64,000 nt of DNA from Actibacterium sp. XHP0104 (GTDB lineage: Bacteria > Pseudomonadota > Alphaproteobacteria > Rhodobacterales > Rhodobacteraceae): the NCBI RefSeq assembly GCF_025751515.1, contig NZ_JAOWLE010000004.1, positions 216,445-280,444 of the forward strand, read 5' to 3'. A model generated the notes under the pieces. It was given only the letters and a program-made list of their open reading frames with translations. It was not told where the DNA came from and ran no database searches. Positions 9,266-20,570 of this stretch are shown one piece after another (the stretch's first letter is position 1; every line of letters starts with the position of its first letter). The translations under genes were made by a program, and so were the position numbers.

Positions 9266-9853
9266 ATGGCGCGCAAGCCCCGCGACCTGAATCCAGACGA
9301 GCGCAGCCTGTGGAAAAAGGTGTCGGAAACCATCACCCCGATGCACAGCGATCTGCGCAAAAAAGGCTCTGATCCAGCCGAAAACGCCCCTGCACGGCCT
9401 CAGCCCCGGCATCCGGTCAAGCAGTTCAAGATCGGCCAGCGCGCGGCGCATGTTTTGCCCGGTCACGACCTGATGCCCGATCCGGGCGACCATATGCGCG
9501 CCGCGCCGCTGCGGATGGATCGCAAAACCCATCAGCGCATGACCCGCGGCAAGATGTCACCGCAGGCGCGGATCGACTTGCACGGCATGACCCTGGCCCG
9601 CGCCCACCCGGCGCTGATCGGGTTTATCTTGAACGCGCATGACGCCGGGCATCGGCTGGTGCTGGTGATCACCGGCAAGGGCCGCCACGCCCAGGATGAC
9701 GGCCCGATTCCGATGCGGCCCGGCGTGCTGCGGCATCAGGTGCCCGGCTGGCTGCACGCGCCGCCGCTGGGAACGCTGGTGTTACAGGTCACGCCTGCGC
9801 ATAAGAAACACGGCGGCGACGGGGCCTATTACGTCTATCTGCGCAGGTCGTGA
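9266..9853 (+). CDS. Smr/MutS2 C-terminal domain protein
   Basis: A 195-residue stand-alone Smr protein. The basic N-terminal 90 residues are probably disordered. The Smr domain starts at the IDLHGMTLARA motif and continues through VLVITGKG to the C-terminus. Smr domains bind or nick branched DNA or RNA; the substrate here is unknown. It closes the Tim44-MltA-Smr operon. Its TGA abuts the stop of the convergent lipoprotein gene with no spacer, so there is no room for an intergenic terminator. Confidence 0.9.
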   Translation: MARKPRDLNPDERSLWKKVSETITPMHSDLRKKGSDPAENAPARPQPRHPVKQFKIGQRAAHVLPGHDLMPDPGDHMRAAPLRMDRKTHQRMTRGKMSPQARIDLHGMTLARAHPALIGFILNAHDAGHRLVLVITGKGRHAQDDGPIPMRPGVLRHQVPGWLHAPPLGTLVLQVTPAHKKHGGDGAYYVYLRRS

Positions 9854-10933
9854 TCAGGGCGCAATCGCGCTGACCGGGGTCAAGACAACCTCGGTTGCCT
9901 CGCGCAGGGTTAGAACCGCGCCGCGCACCAGACCCACGCGCCCCGACTGATCGCCCGAGATCAGCGCCGCCACATCCGGCAGATTGGCCAGCATTGCAAT
10001 CAGGGTCGGGCTGCTGGCGACGGTGAAATGGTTCATCGCATCACCCTTAAAATCGGTCACGTCGAGAACGGTGATATCCAGATCGGCCACCCTCTCGATG
10101 CTTTGCACATTGCCCAGACGGTTTCGTTCACCGGTCAGCCGCGCCGAAAGGGCCAGCGCGCGGTCGCGTTTCGACACGAAGATGAAAAACGGGTCAGGCA
10201 GCCGCCCGATCCGCGCCGCCTGAGACCGGAACACATCGATATTGATATCGGGTGAGATCAGCACAACCGCATCAACCTGACGCCTCGCCTGCCCGCGCCC
10301 GGCGATCTCGATCTGGCGCAGGGTTTCCATCGTAAGATGCGACCCCAGCGAATGCGCGACGATCAGTACATCGCGCGCCCCCGCCGCCCGCACGTCAGCG
10401 ATCAGCCGTTCCAGCCCGTCGCGGGCAAACAGCGCGCTGTCGCGATCATAGGCATAGCCCATCGGGTTGCCGCGCGACGGCCAGGAATAATGCACCGCAA
10501 CCGCCTTGAACCCAAAGTCATGGACGATCTGCGCGGTGCGGAACAGGCCTTCCGGGTAGGTGGTATTATACCCGTGAACAAAGATTACGACCTCGCCCTG
10601 CGCACTGGATCGCAATGCCTTGCGCAGGCTGTTTCGAAACGCCTGCGGGTCTGAAAACGCCGACTGACCGACAAGCGCAAAGGTCTTTTCGGGGTTCGAC
10701 TTTGCAGCGACCTCTATCTTGCCGATCTGGTGATCGGGCGGAATAGACACGTCGACCTGGCCGTATTGAACAATCTCGCTGCGTGAAAACCCGAATGGCC
10801 CGGTTTCGTCTTCGCTGCGGCTGGCGGCAAAGAATACCGGGTAGATCCGGCCCGCATCGCTGGGCGGAACAATCTGATAGCCGGGACGCGGAGCGCAGGC
10901 GCCAAGAAGGAAGATTACCAACAGCAGGCGCAT
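9854..10933 (-). CDS. DUF900-type alpha/beta hydrolase lipoprotein
   Basis: A 359-residue protein whose N-terminus has a short signal and a lipobox LLGAC (Cys13), predicting a lipid-anchored envelope protein. The hydrolase core shows VIFVHGYN (oxyanion strand), the nucleophile elbow AHSLGSH, and later Asp and His (near DVTDFKGDAMNH). This layout matches DUF900 esterase-like proteins. It starts 16 bp after hslU on the same strand with AAAGGA as ribosome-binding site, so it may be the third gene of the hslVU operon. The substrate is unknown. Confidence 0.87.
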   Translation of the reverse strand: MRLLLVIFLLGACAPRPGYQIVPPSDAGRIYPVFFAASRSEDETGPFGFSRSEIVQYGQVDVSIPPDHQIGKIEVAAKSNPEKTFALVGQSAFSDPQAFRNSLRKALRSSAQGEVVIFVHGYNTTYPEGLFRTAQIVHDFGFKAVAVHYSWPSRGNPMGYAYDRDSALFARDGLERLIADVRAAGARDVLIVAHSLGSHLTMETLRQIEIAGRGQARRQVDAVVLISPDINIDVFRSQAARIGRLPDPFFIFVSKRDRALALSARLTGERNRLGNVQSIERVADLDITVLDVTDFKGDAMNHFTVASSPTLIAMLANLPDVAALISGDQSGRVGLVRGAVLTLREATEVVLTPVSAIAP

Positions 10934-10949
10934 TTGCGGTCCTTTGATG

Positions 10950-12257
10950 TCAGAGCACGTAGCGGCTCATGTCGGCCGATTTCAGCAGCTCGCCCAGGTT
11001 TTCGTCAACAAAGGCGCTGTTCACCGTGACCGTGTCGCCCGAACGGTCGGGGGCGGTAAAGCTCAGCTCTTCGAACACCCGCTCCATCACGGTGTAAAGC
11101 CGCCGCGCGCCGATGTTTTCGATCGTGCGGTTCACCTCGGCGGCGATGCGTGCCAGCGCGGCGATGCCGTCCTCGGTGAAGGTGACGGTCACCTCTTCGG
11201 TGTTCATCAGCGCGGTATATTGCCGGGTCAGCGCGTTGTCTGTTTCGGTCAGGATGCGCACGAAATCGCCCTCGGTCAGGGCGCGCAGCTCAACCCGGAT
11301 CGGCAGGCGGCCCTGCAATTCGGGCAGCAGGTCGCTGGGTTTCGCGATATGGAACGCGCCCGAGGCGATGAACAGGATATGATCGGTTTTCACCGCGCCA
11401 TATTTGGTGCTGACGGTCGTGCCCTCGATCAGCGGCAGCAGGTCGCGCTGCACGCCTTCGCGGCTGACATCGGCGCCGCGCGCATCCGAGCGGGCGCAAA
11501 CCTTGTCGATCTCATCCAGGAATACGATGCCGTTTTCCTGCACCGCCTCCAGCGCGGCGCGGTTCACGGTTTCATCATCCAACAGCTTGTCGGCCTCTTC
11601 GCCGATCAGCACCTCATAGCTTTCGGCGACAGTCAGCTTTTTCTTGACCGTGCGGCCACCAAAGGCCTTTCCGAAAATGTCACCGATATTCATCATACCC
11701 ATGTTCTGACCGGGCTGGCCGGGGATTTCGAACATCGACATCGGGTTGCTGGTGTCGCTGACCTCCAGCTCGATCACGGTATTGTCCAGCTCGCCGCGCT
11801 TCAGCTTGCCGCGGAACATCTCGCGCGTTTGCTCGCGCGCGTCGGTGCCGGCGATCGCCTCGATCACGCGCTCTTCGGCGGCCTTGTGCGCGGCGGCTTT
11901 GACATCCTCGCGCATCCAGTTGCGGGTTTCGATAATGGCGTTATCGACCAGATCGCGGATGATCTGTTCGACATCACGGCCCACATAGCCGACCTCGGTG
12001 AATTTCGTCGCCTCGACCTTGATAAAGGGCGCGCGGGCCAGTTTTGCCAGGCGGCGTGAGATCTCGGTCTTGCCCACACCGGTGGGGCCGATCATCAGGA
12101 TGTTTTTCGGATACACCTCGTCGCGCAGATCATCGCCCAGCTGCTTGCGACGCCAGCGGTTGCGCAGCGCCACGGCAACGGCGCGCTTGGCGTCATTCTG
12201 GCCGATGATGAAACGGTCAAGCTCGGATACGATTTCGCGGGGGGTCAGATCGGTCAT
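10950..12257 (-). CDS. hslU: HslU, ATPase subunit of the HslVU protease
   Basis: A 435-residue AAA+ unfoldase. Walker A is GPTGVGKT at residues 57-64, Walker B is [10 protein letters not shown], and the inserted I domain lies at about residues 110-240. The sensor-2/C-terminal tail ends ADMSRYVL, the peptide that docks on HslV. The start overlaps the hslV stop as ATGA, so the two subunits are coupled. Confidence 0.98.
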   Translation of the reverse strand: MTDLTPREIVSELDRFIIGQNDAKRAVAVALRNRWRRKQLGDDLRDEVYPKNILMIGPTGVGKTEISRRLAKLARAPFIKVEATKFTEVGYVGRDVEQIIRDLVDNAIIETRNWMREDVKAAAHKAAEERVIEAIAGTDAREQTREMFRGKLKRGELDNTVIELEVSDTSNPMSMFEIPGQPGQNMGMMNIGDIFGKAFGGRTVKKKLTVAESYEVLIGEEADKLLDDETVNRAALEAVQENGIVFLDEIDKVCARSDARGADVSREGVQRDLLPLIEGTTVSTKYGAVKTDHILFIASGAFHIAKPSDLLPELQGRLPIRVELRALTEGDFVRILTETDNALTRQYTALMNTEEVTVTFTEDGIAALARIAAEVNRTIENIGARRLYTVMERVFEELSFTAPDRSGDTVTVNSAFVDENLGELLKSADMSRYVL

Positions 12258-12811
12258 TTGCTGATGGTCTCCACGGTCAGGTTGCCGTTGGTGTAAACGC
12301 AGATATCGGCGGCAATCACCATGGCCTTGCGGGCGATCTGTTCGGCATCCAGATCGGTCTCCATCAGCCCGCGCGCGGCGGCCAGTGCGAAATTCCCGCC
12401 CGAGCCGATCGCGGCCACGTTATGCTCGGGCTCCAGCACATCGCCCGCGCCGGTGATCACGTAAATCTCGGCCCCATCGCTGACGATTAGCATCGCCTCT
12501 AGCTTTTGCAGGTATTTGTCGGTGCGCCAGTCCTTGGCCAGCTCGACCGCGGCGCGCTGTAGCTGGCCGGGGGTTGCCTCTAGCTTGGTTTCCAGCCGCT
12601 CCAACAGGGTGAACGCATCGGCGGTCGACCCGGCAAAGCCGCACACAACGTCATGCCCGCCCGGAGACAGGCGGCGCACCTTGCGCGCGGTGCCCTTGAT
12701 CACGGTTTGGCCAAGGCTGACTTGCCCGTCACCCGCGATCACCACCGTGCCGCCGCGTTTGACGCCGATGATGGTTGTGCCGTGCCAGCCGGGGAATTGA
12801 TCGTCAGCCAT
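12254..12811 (-). CDS. hslV: HslV, peptidase subunit of the HslVU protease
   Basis: A 185-residue proteasome-beta-like threonine peptidase. After an 11-residue propeptide ending in Gly comes [10 protein letters not shown], so Thr12 becomes the N-terminal nucleophile. GAGGAG sits 7 nt before the chosen ATG. A much longer in-frame extension upstream is rejected because it lacks a ribosome-binding site and family similarity. It is the first gene of hslV-hslU-(DUF900) and diverges from the phosphotransferase gene. Confidence 0.97.
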   Translation of the reverse strand: MADDQFPGWHGTTIIGVKRGGTVVIAGDGQVSLGQTVIKGTARKVRRLSPGGHDVVCGFAGSTADAFTLLERLETKLEATPGQLQRAAVELAKDWRTDKYLQKLEAMLIVSDGAEIYVITGAGDVLEPEHNVAAIGSGGNFALAAARGLMETDLDAEQIARKAMVIAADICVYTNGNLTVETISK

Positions 12812-12905
12812 TGGGGTCTCCTCTTCTGTCCGGCCTATATGGGGGTGGACATGCAAGTCGCAAGTCGGTGACATTGAGAGGTAACCTAGAGCAGCCGGAT
12901 TGAAA

Positions 12906-13853
12906 ATGCGCGATTTCGAACAGGCATTGGCGATGTTTGCCAATCTGGCCCCACGCGCGGGCCTGCCCGCAGAGGGCTGGGTGCCTGCGCTGTTGGCGCG
13001 GCGTCACGATGCCCAGGCCCATCGCATCGTTGTCGCCTTGACCCATCCCGACCTGCCCGAGGTGATCCTCAAGGCGCAATTCATGCCCGAAGACGGCATT
13101 GATTTCGTGCAATCAGTCTCTGTTCAGGCCGAACTGGCCGATCGCCTGCCCGGTGTCGCCCGAGTTTTGGCGCGCGACGATGCGGCGCAGGTGGTGCTGA
13201 TGCAGCGTCTGCCGGGCCGCACCCTGTTCGATCTGTGTGCCAATACGCCGGTCGAAACCCATGCCGAACCGCTGCGTGCCGCCGGGCGCTGGCTGGCGCA
13301 GCTGCACGGGCTTGATGGCCCCGAAGACCGGGTGTTTCAGCCGAAATTTGCCCTTGCCCAGATCGACCGGCTAGAGGCAGCGGTGTCGCAGGGCCAAAGC
13401 AGCGTCGCCCGCCGCCCGCAATTTATGGATTGCTTGGCCGCGATGCGCGACAACCCGCCTGTGGGGGCCGAATGCCTGACCAAGGCCGGGCGCGGCCATG
13501 GCGACCTGAACCCGCGCAACCTGATGATTGATGGCGATACGGTCGGCGCGCTTGATTTCCGCCCCACCCGCATTGTGCCCGTCGCCCATGACCTGGCGCG
13601 GTTGTTCACCCATTACGGCGCCTTCCTGCCAGAACTGTCCGATTGCGGCGGCCCCCTGCCCGGCGTCGATACTACACCGTTCTTCGAGGGCTATGACCTG
13701 ATTGGCCCCGATGATCACTCGCTGGCCTATCTGATGCGGATGCGGCTGCTGTTTGACTGGGCCGCCATCCCAAAACACCAAAGCCGTCGCAGCCCGGCGC
13801 AGCAGATCCGTTTTCGCGGCATTCGTCGGCTGATCGACCGCGCCTTTCCATGA
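12906..13853 (+). CDS. APH-family phosphotransferase
   Basis: A 315-residue protein with the aminoglycoside/choline-kinase-like fold. The catalytic loop [12 protein letters not shown] and a downstream ALDFRP, standing where the metal-binding Asp of the family lies, are clear. The N-terminal nucleotide-binding lobe contains VILKAQF. A TTG two codons upstream could also start it, but the ATG is more likely. It is a lone gene facing trxA. The substrate cannot be told from sequence; antibiotic resistance should not be assumed, since most chromosomal members act on cell metabolites. Confidence 0.82.
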   Translation: MRDFEQALAMFANLAPRAGLPAEGWVPALLARRHDAQAHRIVVALTHPDLPEVILKAQFMPEDGIDFVQSVSVQAELADRLPGVARVLARDDAAQVVLMQRLPGRTLFDLCANTPVETHAEPLRAAGRWLAQLHGLDGPEDRVFQPKFALAQIDRLEAAVSQGQSSVARRPQFMDCLAAMRDNPPVGAECLTKAGRGHGDLNPRNLMIDGDTVGALDFRPTRIVPVAHDLARLFTHYGAFLPELSDCGGPLPGVDTTPFFEGYDLIGPDDHSLAYLMRMRLLFDWAAIPKHQSRRSPAQQIRFRGIRRLIDRAFP

Positions 13854-13856
13854 AAA

Positions 13857-13876
13857 AGGGGCGCCAAAGCGCCCCT
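13857..13876 (-). terminator. Intrinsic terminator of trxA
   Basis: The 8-bp stem AGGGGCGC / GCGCCCCT with a 4-nt loop is followed, on the minus strand, by a T run. It ends the long leftward addB-addA-trxA transcript and separates it from the convergent phosphotransferase gene. Confidence 0.85.
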
Positions 13877-13901
13877 GATCGTTGGTCTTGCCGGTCTGGC
13901 C

Positions 13902-14222
13902 TTAGATCGAATCTTCGATCCAGCCCTTCAGCGCGGCCTTGGGTGCGGCGCCGATCTTGTTCGACACGACCTGGCCGTCCTTGAACAGGAACAGCGCCGG
14001 AATGCCGCGCACACCCATCTGCGCGGGCGAATTCGGGTTCTCGTCCACGTTCACTTTGACGATCTTGACCTTGCCGTCCATCTCTTCGGACAGCTCTTCC
14101 AGCGCGGGGCCGATCTGTTTGCAGGGGCCGCACCACTCGGCCCAGAAATCCACGACGACGGGAATGTCGGCGGCTATTACTTCTTTGTCGAAAGTGGCGT
14201 CGGTGACGGCTACGGTTGCCAT
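13902..14222 (-). CDS. trxA: Thioredoxin
   Basis: A 106-residue cytosolic thioredoxin with the active site WCGPC in [12 protein letters not shown] and the conserved cis-Pro region GIPALFLF. It reduces protein disulfides using thioredoxin reductase. AAGGAGAG lies 8 nt before the ATG. It is the last gene downstream of addA, an order common in alphaproteobacteria, and is followed by a strong terminator. Confidence 0.97.
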   Translation of the reverse strand: MATVAVTDATFDKEVIAADIPVVVDFWAEWCGPCKQIGPALEELSEEMDGKVKIVKVNVDENPNSPAQMGVRGIPALFLFKDGQVVSNKIGAAPKAALKGWIEDSI

Positions 14223-14281
14223 GATGGCTCTCCTTGGCAGCGGATAAGTTGCCGAAAACCTATGGAGCGCCCCGCCTAACG

Positions 14282-17200
14282 TCAAGATGTCGTTGCGTCG
14301 CGCAGCGCCACTGCAACGAGTTGTGATGGCAACGTCATCAGCTGGGCGGTCGCCGTCCACAAGATCGCGGTCTCGATCCGGCGGCCCGGATAGATCTGTT
14401 CCAGCGCGGCCGCATAGGCCCCCATTTGCCGCAAAATCCCGCCCGGCACATCCTCGGGCCGGCCGGGGACCACGGCGTTTGATTTGTAGTCAATGGCTAG
14501 AACATGATCGGGCCCGACGATCAGCCGATCGATCGCGCCCAGGATTGGCGCGTCAAATCCGGGCAGATGCGCGGTGATCTCGACCTCGCACAGCGCATGG
14601 GGTGTAAACACATGGGACAAGTGTGGCGCGGTCAAAATAGTCTCTGTTTCAGCGTAAATCGCGTCAAACCAAGGCGGTGCCTCTGCTCCGATCAGGCGGC
14701 GGGCCAGCGCGGGGCGCTGCTCGGGCGGGTGATTTGGCAAATGCTCCAACAACAGATGCAAATGAGTGCCGCGCAGCTTGGCCTGATCTTCGGGCAGGCC
14801 CTCGCCCTCGCCCGGCAGCGCCTTTGCGCCGCCCAGATCGGACGGCGATACCAGCTGTGGCGGGCGCTCGGGCGTCGGCACCGGTTGCCGCGCCCAGCCG
14901 GGCAGTTCGGGCGCGGGCGGCGTGTCGCGCGCGGCCGTTTCGGCGGCCCCCGACCAATCGCCCAATTCCAGCCGCAGCCCCGGCCCGTTGGCAAACTCAT
15001 GCACCACCGCGCCGCTGCGCTGCATCCCCTCGGCCACGCGTTCATACCAGCTATTGCCCTTGTCCAGCTCGCCGGCGGCGCAGGTGATTAGCCATTGTTC
15101 GGCCCGGGTCATGGCGACGTAAAGCAGCCGGTTGCGTTCCTCTTCCTGCTTGTCGCGCAAGGCGCCCATCGCGGCCTCGATTGCTGGCGGCGCGTCCTCG
15201 GCGTTGGTTTTCCACAGCACCGCATCGTCATTTGCCAGCAGATGATCCTGAATCTTGATCTCGCGCTTCGCGGTGTCGGGCAAGATCACCACCGGCGCCT
15301 CAAGCCCCTTTGACCCATGCACCGTCATCACCCGAATGCGGTCGCCTGCGCTGTCGGGCTGGCGCTTGATCTCGACCTCGCCCGACTGCATCCAGGTTAG
15401 GAATCCGGTCAGGCTGGGAACCTCGCTGCGCTCATAGGCCAGCGCCTGAGACAACAGCGCGTCGATGCCATCTTCGGCCTCTTCGCCCAGCCGCGCGATC
15501 AGGCGGCGGCGGCCATCATGGCGGGTAAGAACCCGTTCAATCAGGTCATAAGGCCGCAGGAAATCAGCATCGCGCATCAAGGCTGACAGCATCGAAACAG
15601 TCTCTGTCCCGGCCCAATCGGCGTCACGCAGCGCCGCCCACAGATAGCTGCGCCCCCGCCCCGCTGCCAGCCGATACAGCATCGCCTCGTCCCAGCCAAA
15701 GAGCGGCGACTTCAGCGCGCAGGCCAGCGCATAGTCATCTTCGGGCGTGGCCAGAAAGGCCAAAAGCGCGGTCAGATCCTTGACCGCCAGCTCGCCCCCG
15801 ATTTTCAACCGATCCGCCCCCGCAACCGGCAGGCCGGCGGATTTGCAGGCACGGATGATTTCGTGAAACAGCTCGCTGCGCCGCTGCACAAGGATCAGCA
15901 CATCGCCCGCCCGCAGCGGCCGGCGACCGCGATCCTTGTCGGCCAGGCTTTCGTTCTCGATCATATGGGCGATCTGCGCCGCGATCTGATTGGCCAGTCG
16001 CACCACGTGATGCTCGGGCGACAGCAGATCGCGCGGATCTTCCCAATCTTCGGGGTCGTCGCTGCCCGATTTGTCGAACGGCGCCCACAGATCGACGCGC
16101 CCCGGCAGGTCAGCGTTAAACGCGCGGTGCAGGATGTCATCGCCAATGCCGCGCCGCGCGTTTTCGTGAAACGTGTTGTCGACCACGCCCAAAATAGCGG
16201 GCGACGAGCGGAAGGAATATTCCAGCTGAGTCGTGACCAGCGGCGTATCCGCAGGCAAGCGCGCGTGAAAATGGTCGCACATCTGATCAAACCCATCAGG
16301 ATCGGCGCCCTGAAAGCTGTAGATCGACTGTTTCTTGTCGCCCACCACAAAGATCGTGCGCTGAATGTCGTCGCGCGCCCCCTGCCCGGCGGCGAATTCG
16401 CGGCTCAGCAGGTCGATCACCTGCCATTGCAGCGGGCTGGTGTCCTGCGCCTCGTCGACCAGGATGTGATCAATGCCACCGTCCAGTTTGAACAGCACCC
16501 ATTCGGCGACATCGGGGTCGGTCAGCAGGGCGCGGGTTTTCAGGATCAGGTCGTCGAAATCAAGCCAGCCATGACGCAGCTTGCGATCATCATAACGGCG
16601 CAGAAACGGCGCGGCGAACTGATGCAGGGCCAGCGTCTTGCGCGCAGACATCAGCCCCAGCCGCAGCGGCCGCGTATCGGCGACGCGCTGCATCAACTGC
16701 TCGATCTGCGGCATCAGACCGGCCAGACCGGCGCGGGTATCCTTTGTTGGAAAAGAGCCTATCTTGGCTCCAAACGGTGTTTTCGCGGATTTACCCGTCA
16801 GGAAAGGCCCTTCGAGCGCCTCTAGGTCCGCCAGGCCAAACGGTGCGCGAACACCAGCCAGAGCCGCCCCCGCCCTGACGTCCAGCGACGACCCCGCCAG
16901 CAGCGCCGGCACCAGTTGCGACAACAGGCTTTCCTCTGACCCCAAAAACACCCGCGACAACACGCCGGCCTCATCCAGATCGGCGGGCAGCCCATGCGCG
17001 GCCCAGATCGCAGCCGCATCGGGTGCGGTCGGAAAATCGGCGCGGCGACTGGCGATCTCGGCGGTCAGGGCGTTGATATCGGCCCCGCCCATATGCCGCG
17101 CCAGCGCGATCAGCGCCCCGGCATCGGCGCCTTGGGCCATCTCGTCAACGATCTCGGCCCGCAATTGCTGCGCGGCGCGGTCGTCCATTTCGACGAATTG

Positions 17201-17626
17201 CGGTGAAACCCCCGCCTCTAGCGGAAAGCGGCGCAGGATCGCGGCGCAAAAGCTGTGGATCGTCTGAATTTTCAGCCCGCCGGGCGTCTCGATCGCGCGG
17301 GCGAACAGCTGCCGCGCCCGGCGCAGCGTGGCGTCATCGGGCCGGTGATCAAGGCCCAGATCCGCAAGCCGATTGATCAGATCGCGCTGATCCAGCATCG
17401 CCCATTCGCCAAGCCGCTGGAACAGACGGTTCTGCATCTCGCTGGCGGCGGCCTTGGTATAGGTCAGACACAAGATCTGCTGCGGCTCGACCCCGTTCAG
17501 CAACAGCCGCGCCACCCGGTTGGTCAGAACCCGAGTCTTGCCCGAGCCCGCATTGGCCGACAGCCAGGTCGAGCACTCCGGCCGCGCGGCCTGAACCTGG
17601 CGTTCGCTGGCGGCATCACGTCGCAT
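14282..17626 (-). CDS. addA: AddA helicase-nuclease subunit
   Basis: A 1114-residue UvrD-type superfamily I helicase fused to a C-terminal RecB-like nuclease; with AddB it resects double-strand breaks for RecA recombination. Motif I is [12 protein letters not shown], followed by [11 protein letters not shown] (Ia), DEAQDTS (II) and [13 protein letters not shown] (III). The nuclease motif IDYKSN is near the C-terminus. I chose the ATG at 17626, with AGGAGGTG just upstream, which overlaps the addB end by 11 bp; an upstream extension lies inside addB. Confidence 0.96.
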   Translation of the reverse strand: MRRDAASERQVQAARPECSTWLSANAGSGKTRVLTNRVARLLLNGVEPQQILCLTYTKAAASEMQNRLFQRLGEWAMLDQRDLINRLADLGLDHRPDDATLRRARQLFARAIETPGGLKIQTIHSFCAAILRRFPLEAGVSPQFVEMDDRAAQQLRAEIVDEMAQGADAGALIALARHMGGADINALTAEIASRRADFPTAPDAAAIWAAHGLPADLDEAGVLSRVFLGSEESLLSQLVPALLAGSSLDVRAGAALAGVRAPFGLADLEALEGPFLTGKSAKTPFGAKIGSFPTKDTRAGLAGLMPQIEQLMQRVADTRPLRLGLMSARKTLALHQFAAPFLRRYDDRKLRHGWLDFDDLILKTRALLTDPDVAEWVLFKLDGGIDHILVDEAQDTSPLQWQVIDLLSREFAAGQGARDDIQRTIFVVGDKKQSIYSFQGADPDGFDQMCDHFHARLPADTPLVTTQLEYSFRSSPAILGVVDNTFHENARRGIGDDILHRAFNADLPGRVDLWAPFDKSGSDDPEDWEDPRDLLSPEHHVVRLANQIAAQIAHMIENESLADKDRGRRPLRAGDVLILVQRRSELFHEIIRACKSAGLPVAGADRLKIGGELAVKDLTALLAFLATPEDDYALACALKSPLFGWDEAMLYRLAAGRGRSYLWAALRDADWAGTETVSMLSALMRDADFLRPYDLIERVLTRHDGRRRLIARLGEEAEDGIDALLSQALAYERSEVPSLTGFLTWMQSGEVEIKRQPDSAGDRIRVMTVHGSKGLEAPVVILPDTAKREIKIQDHLLANDDAVLWKTNAEDAPPAIEAAMGALRDKQEEERNRLLYVAMTRAEQWLITCAAGELDKGNSWYERVAEGMQRSGAVVHEFANGPGLRLELGDWSGAAETAARDTPPAPELPGWARQPVPTPERPPQLVSPSDLGGAKALPGEGEGLPEDQAKLRGTHLHLLLEHLPNHPPEQRPALARRLIGAEAPPWFDAIYAETETILTAPHLSHVFTPHALCEVEITAHLPGFDAPILGAIDRLIVGPDHVLAIDYKSNAVVPGRPEDVPGGILRQMGAYAAALEQIYPGRRIETAILWTATAQLMTLPSQLVAVALRDATTS

Positions 17627-20570
17627 CGCCCACCTCCTGCGGTTCGGGGTCGTCGGTCTCATCCCATTCGCCATAACGGGCAAGGTGGTCGTAATCATGG
17701 GTCTCGGCCCGCGCCATCACCGCCCGGCGCGATACATAGCCCTGCGCGCGTTCGCCATAGCGGTCGATCAGCTGCCCCAGCTTGGCCAGGGTTTCATCCG
17801 CCGCGCCCGGTTCCAGCTGGTTCTTGCCCTCGCCGGGCTTTGAACCCAGCCCGATATAGGCGGCATGGCTGACGGGTGACGGCGGCAGATCGCCAAAGCC
17901 GGTGCGCTCGGCAATCGCGGCCTCTAGCAGCAGCTGCTTGTCGAACAGCTTGACCTGTTTGGGCGACGGCGGCTGCCCCGATTTGTAGTCGAAGATCGCC
18001 AGCGTGCCGTCATCGCGCTGGTCGACCCGGTCGGCCTCGGCGCTAAGAACAAACCCGTTTTGCAGTGTAACAGAGCCTCTTTCTTCCAGCAAAGCGGGCT
18101 TACCAATCTCCTGGCGCTGGTATTCTTCGGTCAGGAAATGGTCGATGACCTGCTCCAGCCGCACGCGCCAGATTTGCCGTGTCGCGGGCCAGGGCGCTTG
18201 CGCGTCAAACACGCGGTCGGCAATGGCCAACAGGTCGGCGCGGGCGATGTCGCGGTCGGGCGAAACGCCGGCACGCAGGAATTCTTCGAACACCTTGTGC
18301 AAGATCGTGCCGCGCACCCGCGGTTCGGGCTGCCGCGCCAGCGGATCAAGCGGCCGCAGCCCCAGCACATATTGCGCGTAAATCGCATAAGGGTCGCGGA
18401 TCAGCGTCTGAATCCGCGTCACCGACAGGCGTTTGGGCCGCACGCCTGTGGGCGGCTGCGGCGCGGGCCGGCGGGCGGGCGGAATGCGCTGGGCGGGCTC
18501 ATCCAGTCGCGCGGCCATCGCCATCAAATCAGCTCCGCGCCGGCGCATCTCGGCCAACGCATCCTTGCCGCCCTGGCGTTCCAGCCCGTCCAGCAGGTTG
18601 GTCATCCGGTTCAACCAGCGCGACGGCACAGTCTCGGCCTCGGCATCCCGGATCGCGCGGGTCAGGATCACCTGGCGCGACGCCACCGCCTGTTGAAAAT
18701 CATGCGCCGCAAGGCCGATACGCCGTTCGGGCAGCAACAGGCCCAGCCGCGCGCGCATGTCGCGGTTCAGCCACGGATCGGGCGGAGGCAGTTGCGGCCA
18801 GCTGCCCTCGTTCAGCCCGCCAAGGATCACCAGATCGGCGCCCTGAACGCGGGCCTCAAGCGTGCCCCAGATCAGGATGCCGGGGTGCGGGCGCAGCGGG
18901 TCGTGCACCTCTTGGCCGGTCAGAATAGAGCGCAGCAGATCGCCGTATTCGCGCGGGGTCATCTCGCCGCCATGCCCGGCCTCGTCGCGCAGCGCGGCAA
19001 TCGCCGCGCGCGTGGTTTCGCCCGCCGCCTTGTCCCACAGTCCGCCCGCGCCTTGCCCGTCGGGGCCGGCGGCGCAGCATTCGGTCAGTGCGATATGCCG
19101 GTCGATCTGGGTCAAAAGCGGCTCTGTTCCGGCAGAAAACAGCCCGTTCAGCAGCTCACCCAACCATGCCGCCCAGGCGGCGACGCCCTCGATTGTCGGG
19201 TTCGCCCCGGCCCAGGCCGTCAGTATATCGGCGTCGATAAAGGGCACGGAATTGCGACGCAGTTGCAATTCCAACTCGCGCGTGGCCAACAGATGTGGCC
19301 CGCGAGACTGCGGGGTCGAACAGGTCAGCGGATGTTTCAAAACGGCCAGCACCGCATCCGAAGTCGCCACCCGCCCGCGCAGCTCGGCTAGTTGACGCAA
19401 CAGGCGTCCAGGCGCGGAAAGGTGCAACGGCGTGCCGGCGCTGTCATCGGGCTCAGCCCCCCAGCGATCAAGCGCGGCGGTCACCTGACGTGTCAGCATC
19501 CGGTCGGGCGAGATCAGCGCGGCCGTCTGCCCCGCCTCGGCCGCCTGCCGCAAGGCCAACGCGATCGAAAGGGCCTCATCCCGCGGCGACGGCGCCTCGA
19601 TCAGGGTCAACCCGTCGGTTGCTTCGGCCAAATCGGTCAGATTGCGGCCCTCGTCCAGCCATTGATCGGTGACGGGCGCGGGGCGCAGCGCTAGCGAAAT
19701 CAGGCGGTTTCGGGCCGGGTTAGGCTCTGTTTTGGCCTCAACCCAGGCCCGCGTGTCGGTCGGATGCAGCTCGACCATGTCGGCCAGCCGTCGAAACCGA
19801 AATTGCGGGTGGTCCTCGGCGGTCAGCGCATCGGCCATGCCGTCCCAAACCGGGGCGCCGAGGTTGAAATCGAACCCGGGCAGCACCACCGCCCCCTGCG
19901 GGAGCCGCGCGACGGCCGCCATGAACAGCGCGGTCGCGCCCCGCGACCCGGTCGAGCCCGCGACAATCATCGGATGCTGGGGCGGGTTTTGCTTCCAGCG
20001 GTCGGCCAGCATTTCGGCCGCCAGGCGATTGCGCGCCTCGCGGTCCGGGGCCATGCGGGCCTCGTCGCCAAAGAACTGTTCGACCAGCGTGATAAAGCTG
20101 CGGCTGCGCGCCCAGTGGGCCGACAGGTGCGACAGGTCAAGCTGATGCAGCGCCTCGGGGCCGACGCCCTCGCCCTGCATTTCATCCATCAGGGCGGCCA
20201 GGCTGTCGGCCAGATCAAAGGCCGAGGCGCGTGGTGCCAGGTCGGGTTGGGCATCCAGCAGGCGGGCGATTAACTGGGCCAGCTCCAGCCGCCGCCGCAG
20301 GGCTGGCACCGCAGCGGGCAGTTCCGCCATGTCGCCAAGCGCGGTGATCAGCCGGATGCGCGGCAGAATCCGCGGCTGGCCATCGGCCAGCAGCTCGATC
20401 AACCGCCGCCGCATCCGCTGCGTGTTCACGATGATTTCGACCCGACCCCAATCCTCGGGCGGGGCATTTTTCAGTCTCTGTTCCAGCCCGATCAGCAGGT
20501 TTTTGGGGAAGTCCGCGCCGGGCGGCAGGCCAAACAGACGCGGCCCGGGCTCGGTAAACAGCTTAACCAT
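17616..20570 (-). CDS. addB: AddB, double-strand break repair subunit
   Basis: A 984-residue alphaproteobacterial-type AddB. The N-terminal half resembles an inactivated helicase, and the C-terminal PD-(D/E)XK nuclease shows GTILHKVFEEFL and IFDYKSGQPPSPKQ. No obvious Cys quartet for an iron-sulfur staple, as in firmicute AddB, stands out. The start overlaps the murU end by 8 bp, and addA starts inside its 3' end, so expression is coupled. Confidence 0.94.
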   Translation of the reverse strand: MVKLFTEPGPRLFGLPPGADFPKNLLIGLEQRLKNAPPEDWGRVEIIVNTQRMRRRLIELLADGQPRILPRIRLITALGDMAELPAAVPALRRRLELAQLIARLLDAQPDLAPRASAFDLADSLAALMDEMQGEGVGPEALHQLDLSHLSAHWARSRSFITLVEQFFGDEARMAPDREARNRLAAEMLADRWKQNPPQHPMIVAGSTGSRGATALFMAAVARLPQGAVVLPGFDFNLGAPVWDGMADALTAEDHPQFRFRRLADMVELHPTDTRAWVEAKTEPNPARNRLISLALRPAPVTDQWLDEGRNLTDLAEATDGLTLIEAPSPRDEALSIALALRQAAEAGQTAALISPDRMLTRQVTAALDRWGAEPDDSAGTPLHLSAPGRLLRQLAELRGRVATSDAVLAVLKHPLTCSTPQSRGPHLLATRELELQLRRNSVPFIDADILTAWAGANPTIEGVAAWAAWLGELLNGLFSAGTEPLLTQIDRHIALTECCAAGPDGQGAGGLWDKAAGETTRAAIAALRDEAGHGGEMTPREYGDLLRSILTGQEVHDPLRPHPGILIWGTLEARVQGADLVILGGLNEGSWPQLPPPDPWLNRDMRARLGLLLPERRIGLAAHDFQQAVASRQVILTRAIRDAEAETVPSRWLNRMTNLLDGLERQGGKDALAEMRRRGADLMAMAARLDEPAQRIPPARRPAPQPPTGVRPKRLSVTRIQTLIRDPYAIYAQYVLGLRPLDPLARQPEPRVRGTILHKVFEEFLRAGVSPDRDIARADLLAIADRVFDAQAPWPATRQIWRVRLEQVIDHFLTEEYQRQEIGKPALLEERGSVTLQNGFVLSAEADRVDQRDDGTLAIFDYKSGQPPSPKQVKLFDKQLLLEAAIAERTGFGDLPPSPVSHAAYIGLGSKPGEGKNQLEPGAADETLAKLGQLIDRYGERAQGYVSRRAVMARAETHDYDHLARYGEWDETDDPEPQEVGDAT